Source: Candidatus Poribacteria bacterium (lineage in GTDB: Bacteria; Poribacteria; WGA-4E; UBA9662). From it: 64,000 nucleotides of DNA. Each line of letters begins with the position of its first letter. Within the stretch, counting starts at the first letter, position 1. The position numbers and the translations under genes are program-made. The notes below the pieces were generated by a model. It worked only from the letters and a program-made list of their open reading frames with translations, did not search any database and was not told the origin of the DNA. The stretch spans positions 1-64,000 of the forward strand of contig PAQF01000034.1 in the NCBI GenBank assembly GCA_002709695.1, given 5' to 3'. Of this stretch, positions 48,417 to 57,798 are shown one piece after another.

Positions 48417-49172
48417 ATGGCATTCTCGCTTGCTTACAGCACTCTTTATTGGCAAAGCCCTGATTTAGAGAAGGAACTTACACTACTTAAGAAATCTGGA
48501 TGGCACGGTTGGGAAACTCGACAGTCACTTGATTGCTTGGGATCCGCTTATCGAGTTCGCCGAATCTGCCAATCAATTGGCATAGAAGTGGCTGCAGTTT
48601 GTGGACCAAACGTTACTCTGAGTACAATTGATGAGGTCCATGAAATTAATAAACGCCGGATTGAGTTTGCTTCGGACCTCGAAGTTTCAATCTTCATGAC
48701 TAAAGGACCTGGACGATTCGATAGATCGACAACTAATCAAGACTTAGATCAAATGGCTGTTGTTTACGAAGATCTCGCTGTTTATGCCAAGCCTCTTGGT
48801 GTTACTGTTGCTTTTCATCCACATGTTAACGATCTTGTCGATAGTGCTAGTGAATGGCAGAGTTTTATGAGACGTCTTGATCAGTGTCAACTTTGCTTTG
48901 ACATGTCTCATGCTATTCATTGGGGGTATAATCTGACACAAGCTGTTTACGATTTTTGCGACCGGATTTCTTATGTTCATTTGCACGATTACAAAGATAA
49001 CAATAGTGTACAATTAGGTGAAGGTATGATGTGTGGCTATCCAGCATTCCTGTCAACCTTGAAACACATTGGTTATACAGGTTGGATTACTGTGTGCTCT
49101 GGACAAACAAATACACCAGTAAGGGAGAAAATCCGTATTAATCGGACCTGCCTAAAGAGTATTGGATATTGA
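48417..49172 (+). CDS. xylose-isomerase-like TIM-barrel (IolE/sugar phosphate isomerase type)
   Basis: A 251-residue AP_endonuc_2-type TIM barrel. Metal and substrate motifs visible: VAFHPHVNDLVD, LCFDMSHAIHWG, ISYVHLHDYKDN and LGEGMMCGYPAFL. AGGAAGGAGG sits 5-6 bases before the ATG, a strong site. Family members isomerise, epimerise or dehydrate sugars and inositols. With the adjacent Gfo/Idh/MocA gene it forms a standard pair of such catabolic operons. The substrate is unknown. Confidence 0.88.
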   Translation: MAFSLAYSTLYWQSPDLEKELTLLKKSGWHGWETRQSLDCLGSAYRVRRICQSIGIEVAAVCGPNVTLSTIDEVHEINKRRIEFASDLEVSIFMTKGPGRFDRSTTNQDLDQMAVVYEDLAVYAKPLGVTVAFHPHVNDLVDSASEWQSFMRRLDQCQLCFDMSHAIHWGYNLTQAVYDFCDRISYVHLHDYKDNNSVQLGEGMMCGYPAFLSTLKHIGYTGWITVCSGQTNTPVREKIRINRTCLKSIGY

Positions 49173-49205
49173 TTACAGTCTAGAGAGCATAAACCAGTCC
49201 CGTAG

Positions 49206-49247
49206 AATCAGCATGGAGAACAATGTTAGTTGTTTCCATAGCTGATT
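49206..49247. terminator. long stem-loop between convergent genes
   Basis: Left arm 49206-49223 and right arm 49230-49247 pair along 17 positions with one-base bulges, with the loop TGTTAG. It lies in the 84 bases between the convergent ends of the isomerase-like and DHDPS-family genes, where a bidirectional terminator is expected. No U-tract follows on either side, so intrinsic termination is uncertain. Confidence 0.5.
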
Positions 49248-49256
49248 GGGAGGGGC

Positions 49257-50150
49257 TTATGGTCGATTTTTGATGCCACACCGAATAATTTTCAATATGT
49301 TTTCTCGTTCGTTTTCCTTCAATGCTAACCGTGGAGGACGTGTCGTTTCAGTTCCCAAACCGCACTCAGTCATAGCCAATTTGATGTATTGAACCAACTT
49401 GGTGTGTGTATCCAAGTGAAGTAAGGGTGTGAACCAACGATAGATTTCTAAAGCTTCTTGGTATTTTCCATTTATTGCTAGATTCCAAAGTAATATGTTC
49501 TCTACAGGGAAAGCATTAACCAAACCTGCTACCCAGCCGACAGCACCAAGCATAATACTCTCCAAGGCCAAGTCGTCAACACCACTAAAGAGGAGATATC
49601 GATCACCAACAGTGTTGATCAAATCTGTTATTCTCCTCACATTTTCGGACGATTCTTTGATGGCAACAAGTGTTTCTTGGTCGCTCATTTCAGCAAACAT
49701 ATCTGGTGTAATATCTACATGGTAAGCAACTGGGTTGTTATAACACATAATTGGCAAGTCTGTTGCTTTGGCTATTGACCTATAGTGAAACATCGTTTCA
49801 CGTCGGTCAGATTTATACACCATTGCTGGCAAAACCATCAGTCCATCGACGCCTGATTTTAATGCATCAACTGCATAACGACAAGCTAAAGAGGTTGTGT
49901 ACTCAGCCACACCTGTTAGAACTGGGATACGGTTATCGACAACCTCCACTGTGGCTTTAAGCACATCCAGTTTCTCCGAATATTCCAGAGAACTGTTTTC
50001 GCCAACGGTCCCTAGCATAATGACACCATGGATGCCAGCCTCAATCATGACTTCAACATGTTGGGTCGTTGCCAGTAAATCAAGCGAATAGTCATCCTTA
50101 AAATGAGTAGTGGCAGCAGGAAAAACACCTTGCCAATTTATGTTTTTCAA
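49257..50150 (-). CDS. DHDPS-family deaminase/aldolase, probable pyrroline-4-hydroxy-2-carboxylate deaminase
   Basis: A 297-residue class I aldolase-fold enzyme. I chose the TTG at 50150, because AAGGA is 8 bases upstream and this removes the overlap with the previous gene (an in-frame TTG at 50192 also exists). Motifs: LGTVGENSSLE (47 on), the Tyr of CYNNPVAYH (Y137), and the Schiff-base lysine K165 in VAIKESS. The 'TVGEN' and 'YNNP' variants and the terminal TRPPRLALK pattern match enzymes that deaminate delta1-pyrroline-4-hydroxy-2-carboxylate in hydroxyproline degradation. It follows, 28 bases apart, a cis-3-hydroxyproline-dehydratase-like gene. The role is inferred, but the pairing supports it. 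Confidence 0.8.
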   Translation of the reverse strand: MKNINWQGVFPAATTHFKDDYSLDLLATTQHVEVMIEAGIHGVIMLGTVGENSSLEYSEKLDVLKATVEVVDNRIPVLTGVAEYTTSLACRYAVDALKSGVDGLMVLPAMVYKSDRRETMFHYRSIAKATDLPIMCYNNPVAYHVDITPDMFAEMSDQETLVAIKESSENVRRITDLINTVGDRYLLFSGVDDLALESIMLGAVGWVAGLVNAFPVENILLWNLAINGKYQEALEIYRWFTPLLHLDTHTKLVQYIKLAMTECGLGTETTRPPRLALKENERENILKIIRCGIKNRP

Positions 50151-50178
50151 TTTTGAGTCCTTAGTGATGAATTTATAG

Positions 50179-51282
50179 TTAGTTGATTTCAAAAACAGGA
50201 TCGCCTAGAACATCGTTTCGCAGAGTTACACCCAACCCTGGTTTAGGGGAAGCTGACATGCGGCCGTTTTCACGTTGTGGTGCACCTTTTGCAGTACTAA
50301 CTGTAACGTAACTGTTAAAATCAGTAGATGTAAACAAAAAGTCTGGTGGCGTACTGTGTGCCAGATGGGCAATAGATGCAGTCGTTAAATCTCCTCCCCA
50401 ACTATCTTCTATGGTCATAGCAATGCCTAATTCAACGCACAGGTCTCTGGCAAGTTTAGCTTTGGTTAAACCACCAAATTTACTAATCTTGATATTAACG
50501 ACATCCATTGCTTGGTCAGCATGGCCTCGCAATAAAACATCAATATTATCTATTGATTCATCTAGAACAAAAGGATGATCAGTACGTTGTCGTATAGAAA
50601 GGCACTCTTGATAACTTAAACAAGGTTGTTCTATGTATACATCAATATCCTTTACAGCTCGAACGACTCGGATGGCTTCATGCTTCAACCATCCAGTATT
50701 TGCATCAGCGATCAGTTTGTCTCCAGATTCTAACTTTTTGGCCACAGTACGAATACGCTCGATGTCCATTTCTGCGTTATCTCCAACTTTGAGTTGGAAA
50801 CGTCGGTAACCCTCCTGTCGATATCCTGCTACTTTCGCTGCCATTTTATCAGGAGATTGTTGTGATATTGCGCGGTACAGGACAAAATCGTTTTCGTATC
50901 TCCCTCCAAGCAACTCGCATATACTTTGATGGGATGCTTGTCCCAAAATATCCCAGCAGGCAATGTCGATAGGGGACTTAACATAAGGATGACCTTTTAA
51001 TGCCGTATCCATTAATTGATTTACTGGTCCTAATTTGGTTGGATCTTGACCAATTAAGTGTGGTGCCAGTTCACGAATTCCTGCACGAGCCCCACTGGCA
51101 TACGCAGGTAGGTAATATGGACCTAGAGGGCAAACTTCGCCATATCCGACTAACCCTACATCTGTCTCCACCCGAACAATCGTACTATCGAAAACAGAAA
51201 CGGATTTGCCGCCAGACCAATTATAACTACCTTCTTTTAGCGGCAAATTGACCTGGTAAGTCGCAATAGATGTAATTTTCAT
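50179..51282 (-). CDS. enolase-superfamily enzyme, probable cis-3-hydroxy-L-proline dehydratase
   Basis: A 367-residue mandelate-racemase/muconate-lactonizing-type enzyme. The catalytic lysines are K165 (QLKVG) and K265 (NIKISKFGG). Metal ligands are D193 (ADANTG), E219 (YIEQP) and D241 (VLDES). This K165/K265 arrangement and the N-terminal [20 protein letters not shown] pattern fit cis-3-hydroxyproline dehydratases; dipeptide epimerases and other family members are alternatives. AAGGG precedes the ATG. The DHDPS-family gene follows at 28 bases, so the two are co-transcribed. Confidence 0.8.
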   Translation of the reverse strand: MKITSIATYQVNLPLKEGSYNWSGGKSVSVFDSTIVRVETDVGLVGYGEVCPLGPYYLPAYASGARAGIRELAPHLIGQDPTKLGPVNQLMDTALKGHPYVKSPIDIACWDILGQASHQSICELLGGRYENDFVLYRAISQQSPDKMAAKVAGYRQEGYRRFQLKVGDNAEMDIERIRTVAKKLESGDKLIADANTGWLKHEAIRVVRAVKDIDVYIEQPCLSYQECLSIRQRTDHPFVLDESIDNIDVLLRGHADQAMDVVNIKISKFGGLTKAKLARDLCVELGIAMTIEDSWGGDLTTASIAHLAHSTPPDFLFTSTDFNSYVTVSTAKGAPQRENGRMSASPKPGLGVTLRNDVLGDPVFEIN

Positions 51283-51847
51283 ATTTTAAGACCCTTCTAA
51301 TATTTAAGAGAATGTAGCATCCCTTGTTGTTTCTGTCAACAACGGGACCTTTTGGTAATGTAGAATCAAGGAACTAAATCCAGTATTGGGCAAGCAGGAA
51401 AACTGTACATGCTGTGTCAGGAAAACCGAACGAAGATAGAAAATTTGACGAAAACTAGGGGAACTAACTACCGTCACCCATTCCAAAATATAACAGAATT
51501 GAAAGTAGTATATCTTTAGGGTGCAACAAGAATATACCTCAAAGTCAATCAAAAAAATACTTCTTACAAATGAAGAAGCAAATGACTAAATCATAGAGCT
51601 GATTGAGGATAGAATTCAACAATAGTAGTCAACATAAAGAATGGTATAATATTTTAAGAGCCCCCGTTTTTTAAACGGAAATAATTCACAGAATGCCAGA
51701 AGTTTTTTTGATGCTGAAATTGAATTTCTTGAAGCTTTTTGGAATTACGTGTTTAGACCTTAGTCTTGACAATTTTAAGTTATCAGGATTTGTCCTTTTG
51801 TTAATAAATTTTATTTTGTTTATTTGGGTTCGCTAATAACTTCTCCC
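51283..51847. other. divergent intergenic region
   Basis: 565 bases. A TATAAT (51645-51650) faces the TPR gene but lacks a -35. A 6-bp palindrome (51664-51669 with 51673-51678) follows, close to where a transcript would begin. Nothing else supported. Confidence 0.4.
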
Positions 51848-53671
51848 ATGGATATAGAAAAAACAGGTAAAAGTCAAACCAATCAAGCTTCCAACGCTTT
51901 TAAGTCAATAGATATTGAAACCGAAGTAAATCAAGCGATAGTCTACCATCGATCAGGTAAACTACAACAAGCCGAGCAAATATGTCAGCAAATACTCGAT
52001 ATAGACCCTCAAAATGCAGAGGTTTTAAATCTTTTTGGATTGATTGCTTGTCAGGCTGGTAAATACGAAATTGCTGTTGATCTCATCAATCATGCCCTAG
52101 ACATATCCTCTAACCAACCACTCTTCTTAAATAATCTTGGTTTTGTACTGAAAGAACAAGGCAAAATTTCAGAAGCTATTGCAGCTTATTCACAAGCCCT
52201 TGATATGACACCTGAGAGTTTTGAAATCTACAATAATCTAGGTGTAGCTTTATACAAACAAAGAAAATATGATAAAGCAATTGAAGCGTATCAAAAAGCT
52301 ATCCAGATTCAACCTGACTTTATAGAAGCTTACAATAATCTAGGTGTGGCATTCAAAAAGAAAGGAGAGTTAAACTCAGCAACTCAGGTCTACTATCAGG
52401 CTTTAAGGATTCAACCTGACTTCGCTGAAGCTCACCGTAATTTGGGAGACATTCTGCAGAAACAAGGAGAATATGATAAAGCAATTGAAGCGTATCAAAA
52501 AGCTATCCAGATTCAACCTGACTATGCCGCTGCCTACAACAACCTCGGAATTGCATGGCAGAAACAAGGCAAATTAGAACAAGCAGTCCAAATCTATAAT
52601 AAAACTCTCGTCATCAGGCCGAATTACCCTCAAGCCTATAACAACTTGGCAAATACACTCAAGGAACAAGGCAAATTACAAGAGGCTGTTCAGGTTTATC
52701 ACAAAGCTATTGAAATTAACCCCAGCTATATTGATGCTCACAAAAACCTTGGTATTGTGTTGTTACTTCAAGGTGATTTCCAACGTGGTTGGCAGGAGTA
52801 TGAATGGCGATTGAAACCTGATGACCTTTGTTCTGGAAATCGCGCTCGGACAAGATGGGATGGTTCCTCACTTAGTGGGAAAACGATACTTCTATATGCT
52901 GAACAAGGGTTTGGTGATACCATTCAGTTTATCCGATATGTACATCTACTGATGGAATATGACACGAAGATTCTGGTTGAATGTCAACCAGAATTGTTGC
53001 AATTGTTCGGAAACATTGGTGCCATACAAAAGACGATTGCTGTTGGCCAATCCCTTCCCAAATTTGATGTGAATGCTTCACTACTCAGCTTACCTAGCAT
53101 ACTTGGAACAGATCTCAGTTCCATCCCAGCTAAAATCCCTTATCTTTATGTTAAGTCACAATCAAATACTGATCTTGAAATGCCCTCTGAATACAAGGTT
53201 GGTGTTGTGTGGGCGGGTAACCTGAAGCATCCAGATGACAATAATCGCTCTGTCGGACTACAGCAGTTCTCGGTTTTATTCGACGTAGTAAACTGTCAAT
53301 TTTTCAGTTTGCAAGTTGGAAACAGAAGAGATGACATCATACGATATAGTTACTCTGATGAGATTACTGATTTAGGTGTTAATTTTTCCGATTTCTTTGA
53401 TACAGCGGTTGCTATTTCAGAATTGGATTTGGTCATTAGTGTCGATACAGCTGTCGCCCATCTCGCAGGGGCTCTAGGTAAACCAGTATGGGTATTGTTA
53501 CCATTTGTGCCAGACTGGCGTTGGTTATTGGAAAGAGAAGACACACCATGGTATCCAACGATGAGGTTATTTCGACAGACAAATACCAGAGATTGGGCTG
53601 AAGTACTAAAAAAAGTTAGATTAGCACTAGAGAAAACGAGTATAGGATCAAAAAAAGCATATAATAATTGA
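51848..53671 (+). CDS. TPR-repeat protein with C-terminal glycosyltransferase domain
   Basis: A 607-residue fusion. From about residue 30 to 310 it has eight or so TPR motifs (for example YNNLGVALYKQRKYDKAIEA). The C-terminal half (from WQEYEWRLKPDD) is a GT-B glycosyltransferase like heptosyltransferases/GT9: LYAEQGFGDTIQFIRYVHLL, VGVVWAGNLKHPDDN, VISVDTAVAHLAGALGKPVW, DWRWLLEREDTPWYP. The start is uncertain: ATG 51848 or TTG 51824, and neither has a ribosome binding site. Such fusions likely glycosylate proteins or envelope glycans. A sister gene is at 57799. Two TPR units share a 54-base exact repeat. Confidence 0.88.
   Translation: MDIEKTGKSQTNQASNAFKSIDIETEVNQAIVYHRSGKLQQAEQICQQILDIDPQNAEVLNLFGLIACQAGKYEIAVDLINHALDISSNQPLFLNNLGFVLKEQGKISEAIAAYSQALDMTPESFEIYNNLGVALYKQRKYDKAIEAYQKAIQIQPDFIEAYNNLGVAFKKKGELNSATQVYYQALRIQPDFAEAHRNLGDILQKQGEYDKAIEAYQKAIQIQPDYAAAYNNLGIAWQKQGKLEQAVQIYNKTLVIRPNYPQAYNNLANTLKEQGKLQEAVQVYHKAIEINPSYIDAHKNLGIVLLLQGDFQRGWQEYEWRLKPDDLCSGNRARTRWDGSSLSGKTILLYAEQGFGDTIQFIRYVHLLMEYDTKILVECQPELLQLFGNIGAIQKTIAVGQSLPKFDVNASLLSLPSILGTDLSSIPAKIPYLYVKSQSNTDLEMPSEYKVGVVWAGNLKHPDDNNRSVGLQQFSVLFDVVNCQFFSLQVGNRRDDIIRYSYSDEITDLGVNFSDFFDTAVAISELDLVISVDTAVAHLAGALGKPVWVLLPFVPDWRWLLEREDTPWYPTMRLFRQTNTRDWAEVLKKVRLALEKTSIGSKKAYNN
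52266..52523 (+). repeat. 54-base exact direct repeat within TPR region
   Basis: 52266-52319 and 52470-52523 are identical and offset by 204 bases, i.e. exactly two 34-residue TPR units. The other units of the gene differ. This points to recent duplication or gene conversion among TPR-coding units. Confidence 0.9.
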
Positions 53672-53844
53672 TATCAAGCATATACTGTGATATACAAATT
53701 TTCAGTACATTAATTTTTCCTATGTACATGTTTCAAATTTAGCCTTCTCAGTTCATGAACTTGTTCCGATAATTTTTGGGCAAAAGCTGTTAAGCACCTG
53801 ACTGGGTTTTGGAGATTTTCTCCCTGTAAATTTTAAATCGATAA

Positions 53845-55173
53845 TTGACTGTGAAAAAGCCAAAAAATCACACTCCTCAATTGCCAAAGTATGGGCTGGC
53901 TGCTGGGGCTGCAGAGACAATTATTACACCTGAAGCCGAAGGCACATTCCTTATTGGGCCAATGCAACCAAGTACAGGTGTTAATGACGCGTTGTGGGCC
54001 AGGGCTCTGGTACTATCAGATGGCATAAATCAAATTGCTATCTTAACTCTCGACTATCTTGGTTTTGATTTTGTTTATAACAATATTCTGATTCAAGCTG
54101 TGTCCGAATCTTCTGATATTCCCGCTGAAAATATAATGATCAATTGCAGCCACACTCATAATGCTCCAATTACCATACCATGGGGACCTTGGGAAAAAGA
54201 AAAAGACAAACCCTTCCACCGTTTCCTGCCAGAAAAGCTTGCTGCGATTACAAAACAAGCGAGTTTATGTCTTGAACCAGTACGTTTACGGTATCGTCGT
54301 GAAGCTACTCAGGTTGGATTTAATCGCCGATTTTTTGATGGACAAAGCATAAGTATGGCTCCCAATCCAAATGGAGTAATATTGCCTTGGGTTGACGTCT
54401 TGTCGATTGAACGAATCAAAGGCAAACCAGTTGCTGTCCTTTTCAGCCATGCAGCTCATCCAGTGATTATTCATGGAGCAAGTACCTTGATTAGTGCTGA
54501 TTACCCAGGGTTTGCTGTCGAGACACTAAAACACGAGCAAGGAGAAGAAACAGTATACATGTTTGCTCAGGGTTGTAGTGCTAACATCAATGGATTTCCA
54601 TTGCGTGGTGGTATAGACGCAGCTAGTGGTGCTGGTCGCGATTTAGGCGTAGCGGTTTGTCGATCGATCAAGGCTATGGAAGAAGAGATTACAGTCGAAA
54701 ACATTCAAATTGAATCCATGGAGCTAGAACTCCCGCTACAGGCCCCACCTTCAGTCGAAGTATGCCAAAAGATGCTAGCACAAGAGACAGATGATAACAG
54801 GCAACGAGCTTTCTCCGAGTTACTTATCAGCAGCCAATCTGACCAATTACCAACGGTTCGGTTTCCAATTACGGCTTTCGGCCTCGGCAATCTGTGCATT
54901 CTTGGTTTAGCACACGAAATATTTGCTGAATACCACCACTATATTAACAAGATCTCACCCTTTCCAGATAATATGGTTTTGGCCTATACCAATGGAGTAG
55001 AATGTTATGTTGGTACTGAAAAAGATTATAATCTTGGTAATCATGGAGGTTATGAGACAGCATCTATGGGAGCAGCCTTTCTCTATCAGCCCCGGTTACC
55101 CCTGTCTCCACAATCCGAGGAGTTAATTCAGTCTAACTTAAAACATTTTCTTGATCAGTTGGTGATTAAATAG
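53845..55173 (+). CDS. neutral/alkaline ceramidase-like hydrolase
   Basis: A 442-residue protein resembling the N-terminal catalytic domain of neutral/alkaline non-lysosomal ceramidases. Motifs: GAAETIITP, NCSHTHNAPIT (metal histidines), FSHAAHPVII, YMFAQGCSANINGFP, and NGVECYVGTEKDY. It lacks the C-terminal domain and a signal peptide, and starts at TTG 53845 or GTG 53851 without a ribosome binding site. The actual substrate could be another amide. If it is active on ceramide it could use host or eukaryotic sphingolipids. Many such genes in environmental phyla are uncharacterised. Confidence 0.8.
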   Translation: MTVKKPKNHTPQLPKYGLAAGAAETIITPEAEGTFLIGPMQPSTGVNDALWARALVLSDGINQIAILTLDYLGFDFVYNNILIQAVSESSDIPAENIMINCSHTHNAPITIPWGPWEKEKDKPFHRFLPEKLAAITKQASLCLEPVRLRYRREATQVGFNRRFFDGQSISMAPNPNGVILPWVDVLSIERIKGKPVAVLFSHAAHPVIIHGASTLISADYPGFAVETLKHEQGEETVYMFAQGCSANINGFPLRGGIDAASGAGRDLGVAVCRSIKAMEEEITVENIQIESMELELPLQAPPSVEVCQKMLAQETDDNRQRAFSELLISSQSDQLPTVRFPITAFGLGNLCILGLAHEIFAEYHHYINKISPFPDNMVLAYTNGVECYVGTEKDYNLGNHGGYETASMGAAFLYQPRLPLSPQSEELIQSNLKHFLDQLVIK

Positions 55174-55366
55174 ATCCTTTGGAATTTCTCCTGTCACTTC
55201 TGCTCTACCTAACAATGGTGAACAAACAAAACAGGTGTTTAATTCAGCCCAGGGATGTCTATGATGGACGAGACAAATGCAAGTTATTAGCGGATACCAA
55301 AAGTCCATTGGAATTGATCCAAATGATGCAAACAAAAATTGCAAGTTTCTGCCAGTTATGATAGGT

Positions 55367-55393
55367 TTGATCCCTGTTTTTTTAAACTATAAT
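55367..55393 (+). promoter_or_regulatory. candidate sigma-70 promoter for LamG gene
   Basis: TTGATC (55367-55372), 15 bases, TATAAT (55388-55393). The start near 55400 would give a leader of about 25 bases containing AAGGAG (55411-55416). The spacer is short. Confidence 0.4.
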
Positions 55394-55424
55394 TGTGGAC
55401 ACATAAATTAAGGAGATATTTAGT

Positions 55425-56246
55425 ATGAAGAAAACAATAATCAAGTTTGGAATTCAGAAGCCAATGGTTTTTCTCATCTGTGTTTCATTATTAGCCCTTG
55501 AAGTGTTGGCTGCGGACGAACCTACAGCTATCTGGCTATTTGATAAAAAAGATAATAATATTGTCAAGGACCTATCTGGCAATGGTCACGATGGAAAAAT
55601 TAATGGAGCGGTCGATTGGACAAAAGAGGGACAGTTTGGTGGCGCGCTCGCCTTCATCGGCAAGGACGGTTGGATTGAAGTGGAAGACCACAAAAATTTC
55701 CATTTTCCCAAAGGGACAGATTTCACTTTGGCCTGCTGGGTAAAAATAACTGGAGATCATGCTCAACCACCAATGCTAATCGCGAAAAGTTATGGGCTGC
55801 AGGGGCAGAAAAAGCCTTGGTATGCACTCTATTATGCCAATCAGGGAAAACAATCAGATGGCGACATTAGCTTTTTCTGCAGAGATACAGCAGGAACAAG
55901 TTTTCATATTGCAGCAGGTCAGAAAATTAATGATGACAAATGGCATCATGTGGTTGGAACCAGAGATAACGGAACCATGTATTTATACCTAGATGGCGAA
56001 GAAAAAAACAAGAAAACAGACGCCGATTTTGATGTTGGGGTTCATGATGGTCATCTTCATATGATGACTCATGCTAACCGATTCATGAACGCTATGTTGG
56101 ATGAAGCCTTAATATATAAAGGCAGAGCCTTGTCAAAAGATGAAATCAACCTACTAATGAAGGACGGAACTGAGTCATTTTTATCTGTTTCGGCCGCGGG
56201 AAAAACAACAACAATTTGGGGTAGAATCAAGTTGATTTACCAGTAA
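55425..56246 (+). CDS. exported LamG-domain protein
   Basis: A 273-residue protein with a signal peptide (FLICVSLLALEVLAA) and one LamG/concanavalin-like domain: AIWLFDKKDNNIVKDLSGNG, GWIEVEDHKNFHF, FTLACWVKITGD, DDKWHHVVGTRDNGTMYLYL, MNAMLDEALIYKGRALSKDE. The C-terminal tail SFLSVSAAGKTTTIWGRIK is shared with the LamG protein at 10668-11468. AAGGAG precedes the ATG by 8 bases. It is probably a surface or periplasmic ligand-binding protein. Confidence 0.9.
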   Translation: MKKTIIKFGIQKPMVFLICVSLLALEVLAADEPTAIWLFDKKDNNIVKDLSGNGHDGKINGAVDWTKEGQFGGALAFIGKDGWIEVEDHKNFHFPKGTDFTLACWVKITGDHAQPPMLIAKSYGLQGQKKPWYALYYANQGKQSDGDISFFCRDTAGTSFHIAAGQKINDDKWHHVVGTRDNGTMYLYLDGEEKNKKTDADFDVGVHDGHLHMMTHANRFMNAMLDEALIYKGRALSKDEINLLMKDGTESFLSVSAAGKTTTIWGRIKLIYQ

Positions 56247-56316
56247 AAATTGTCTGCCCTCATAATCACTGAATTCTAGTTTAAGAAAAACTTTAGGTTT
56301 TTGCTCGTAATTAGTC

Positions 56317-57051
56317 TTATGGTGAGTTCCGACGCATAATACTTAAAATCTGTCCTGTCATCCCGCTGGATGGTAATTGCGCAGCCAGGAAAATAGCCGA
56401 CGAAACCACCTGCTCGGGGGATTTCCACGGGTCACTGCTGGCACGAACCTCGCCACTTCCTTCCCACATTGGACGTGATAATTCAGTTTTGACTGGACCA
56501 GGGATCAACACATTTACAATAATACCATCTTCCCAAACTTCCTCAGCAATGGACTGAGACAAACCGTGCAGCGCGAATTTAGAGGCGCAGTACACACTAA
56601 GGTTACCACGCCCAACTTGCCCCATTCCGGACCCCATGTTAATAATGTTGCCGTGGCCTTGGCTCTGCATAACAGGTAGAACAGCACGGCAGCAATTTAC
56701 CACTCCTACAACATTTATTTGCCACGCTTGCTCCCATTCGTCCGATTTCGAGTCCAAAAATAGCCCTCTGGGGTTAATTCCTGCATTGTTAACTAGAATG
56801 TCGATTTTTCCAAACTGATCTACAGTTTGCTGGGCCAGTTTTTTGGCCTGAGGCAAAGATCGAACATCAGTCGGCACTGAAATGGCTTGTCCTCCCAGAC
56901 TTTGTATTTTTTCAACGACTTGGTCCAGTTGACCTGTATTTCGAGCAGCTACTACTATTTTAGCGCCTTCTTGTGCATATCCAATTGCTAATGCTTCTCC
57001 AATTCCTCGGCCACCGCCTGTAACAATTATCACTTTATTTTTTAGTTGCAT
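56317..57051 (-). CDS. short-chain dehydrogenase/reductase (classical SDR)
   Basis: A 244-residue classical SDR. Motifs: VTGGGRGIGEALA (cofactor), DVR in PTDVRSL, NNAGINPRG, MGSGMG (Ser), and the catalytic SVYCASKFALHG (Y-x-x-x-K). It probably prefers NADP(H) because the second strand reads VAARN. Pattern is like 3-oxoacyl-ACP reductases or sugar/alcohol dehydrogenases. AGAGGA lies 6 bases upstream of the ATG. Substrate unknown. Confidence 0.93.
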   Translation of the reverse strand: MQLKNKVIIVTGGGRGIGEALAIGYAQEGAKIVVAARNTGQLDQVVEKIQSLGGQAISVPTDVRSLPQAKKLAQQTVDQFGKIDILVNNAGINPRGLFLDSKSDEWEQAWQINVVGVVNCCRAVLPVMQSQGHGNIINMGSGMGQVGRGNLSVYCASKFALHGLSQSIAEEVWEDGIIVNVLIPGPVKTELSRPMWEGSGEVRASSDPWKSPEQVVSSAIFLAAQLPSSGMTGQILSIMRRNSP

Positions 57052-57798
57052 TAAATCCTCTTTTTTAAAAGCTTATCGTGTGCGATATTAAGCGTCATTT
57101 TATAGTTTCTTAAACAAGATCAGGTTTTCAAAAATCGGAACCATTTTATGTGTATCATAATTGCGGTGTCAACTTAATAAGGCCTTAATTGGTGGACTAA
57201 ACCTCGGCTGAGATAACCAGATTGTTGTTTACACTTTTCTTTCTCCTTAGTAAAATGCTCCATCATTCCTTTGAATTTTTAGTTTGTTCATACCACTTTC
57301 GTAGCCACAGATGATAAAGAGACATATCAAATCTACATTGACTTTAAGTAATAAAGGAATTATTTGAGCTGCTTCTTTAAGAAAGAAAATCATCAATTAA
57401 TAACTAATCAGAAAGCAAAACAGATAGAAAGTTCGTTGAGCCGATGAACTTTGATTCATGGATGAATATAAACTATTAGTTATCGATCAAACCCGGAAAG
57501 GACAAACTCAGTATGCTGTACGTTGCGAAAAACAACTCGATAAATTAGCAAAAAGGAGATAGCAGGCGGATTGAATGATTTTTCTGCAGAACGACTTCCA
57601 CTTAGTCATTATTTTACAAGCATTATTTGTTTTTTTTGAAAAAAAGCATAGATTGTAACAGAAGAGGTTCGTAAAATAGGAGTTGAGAGGCCTAGATCAA
57701 AAAAAGAAAATTTTATTTAAATTCACAGGAATCAAGATTTCAGAAAAAAAGTTCTCCATGATACTAAAGAAATTTAGGCATAATACCCACTAAAACTG
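57052..57798. other. divergent intergenic region, 747 bases
   Basis: AT-rich. It holds an unconvincing 34-codon frame on the plus strand (starting ATG 57459, MDEYKLLVIDQTR...) with no ribosome binding site, and a T8/A7 run pair near 57630-57650. No RNA gene or known element is recognised. Confidence 0.4.

Noticed and set aside
55179-55361. 60-codon plus-strand frame between the ceramidase-like and LamG genes
   Set aside because: No start signal and no family-like text on either strand.
57459-57563. 34-codon plus-strand frame MDEYKLLVIDQTR...
   Set aside because: Too short, no ribosome binding site, no recognisable partner or family.
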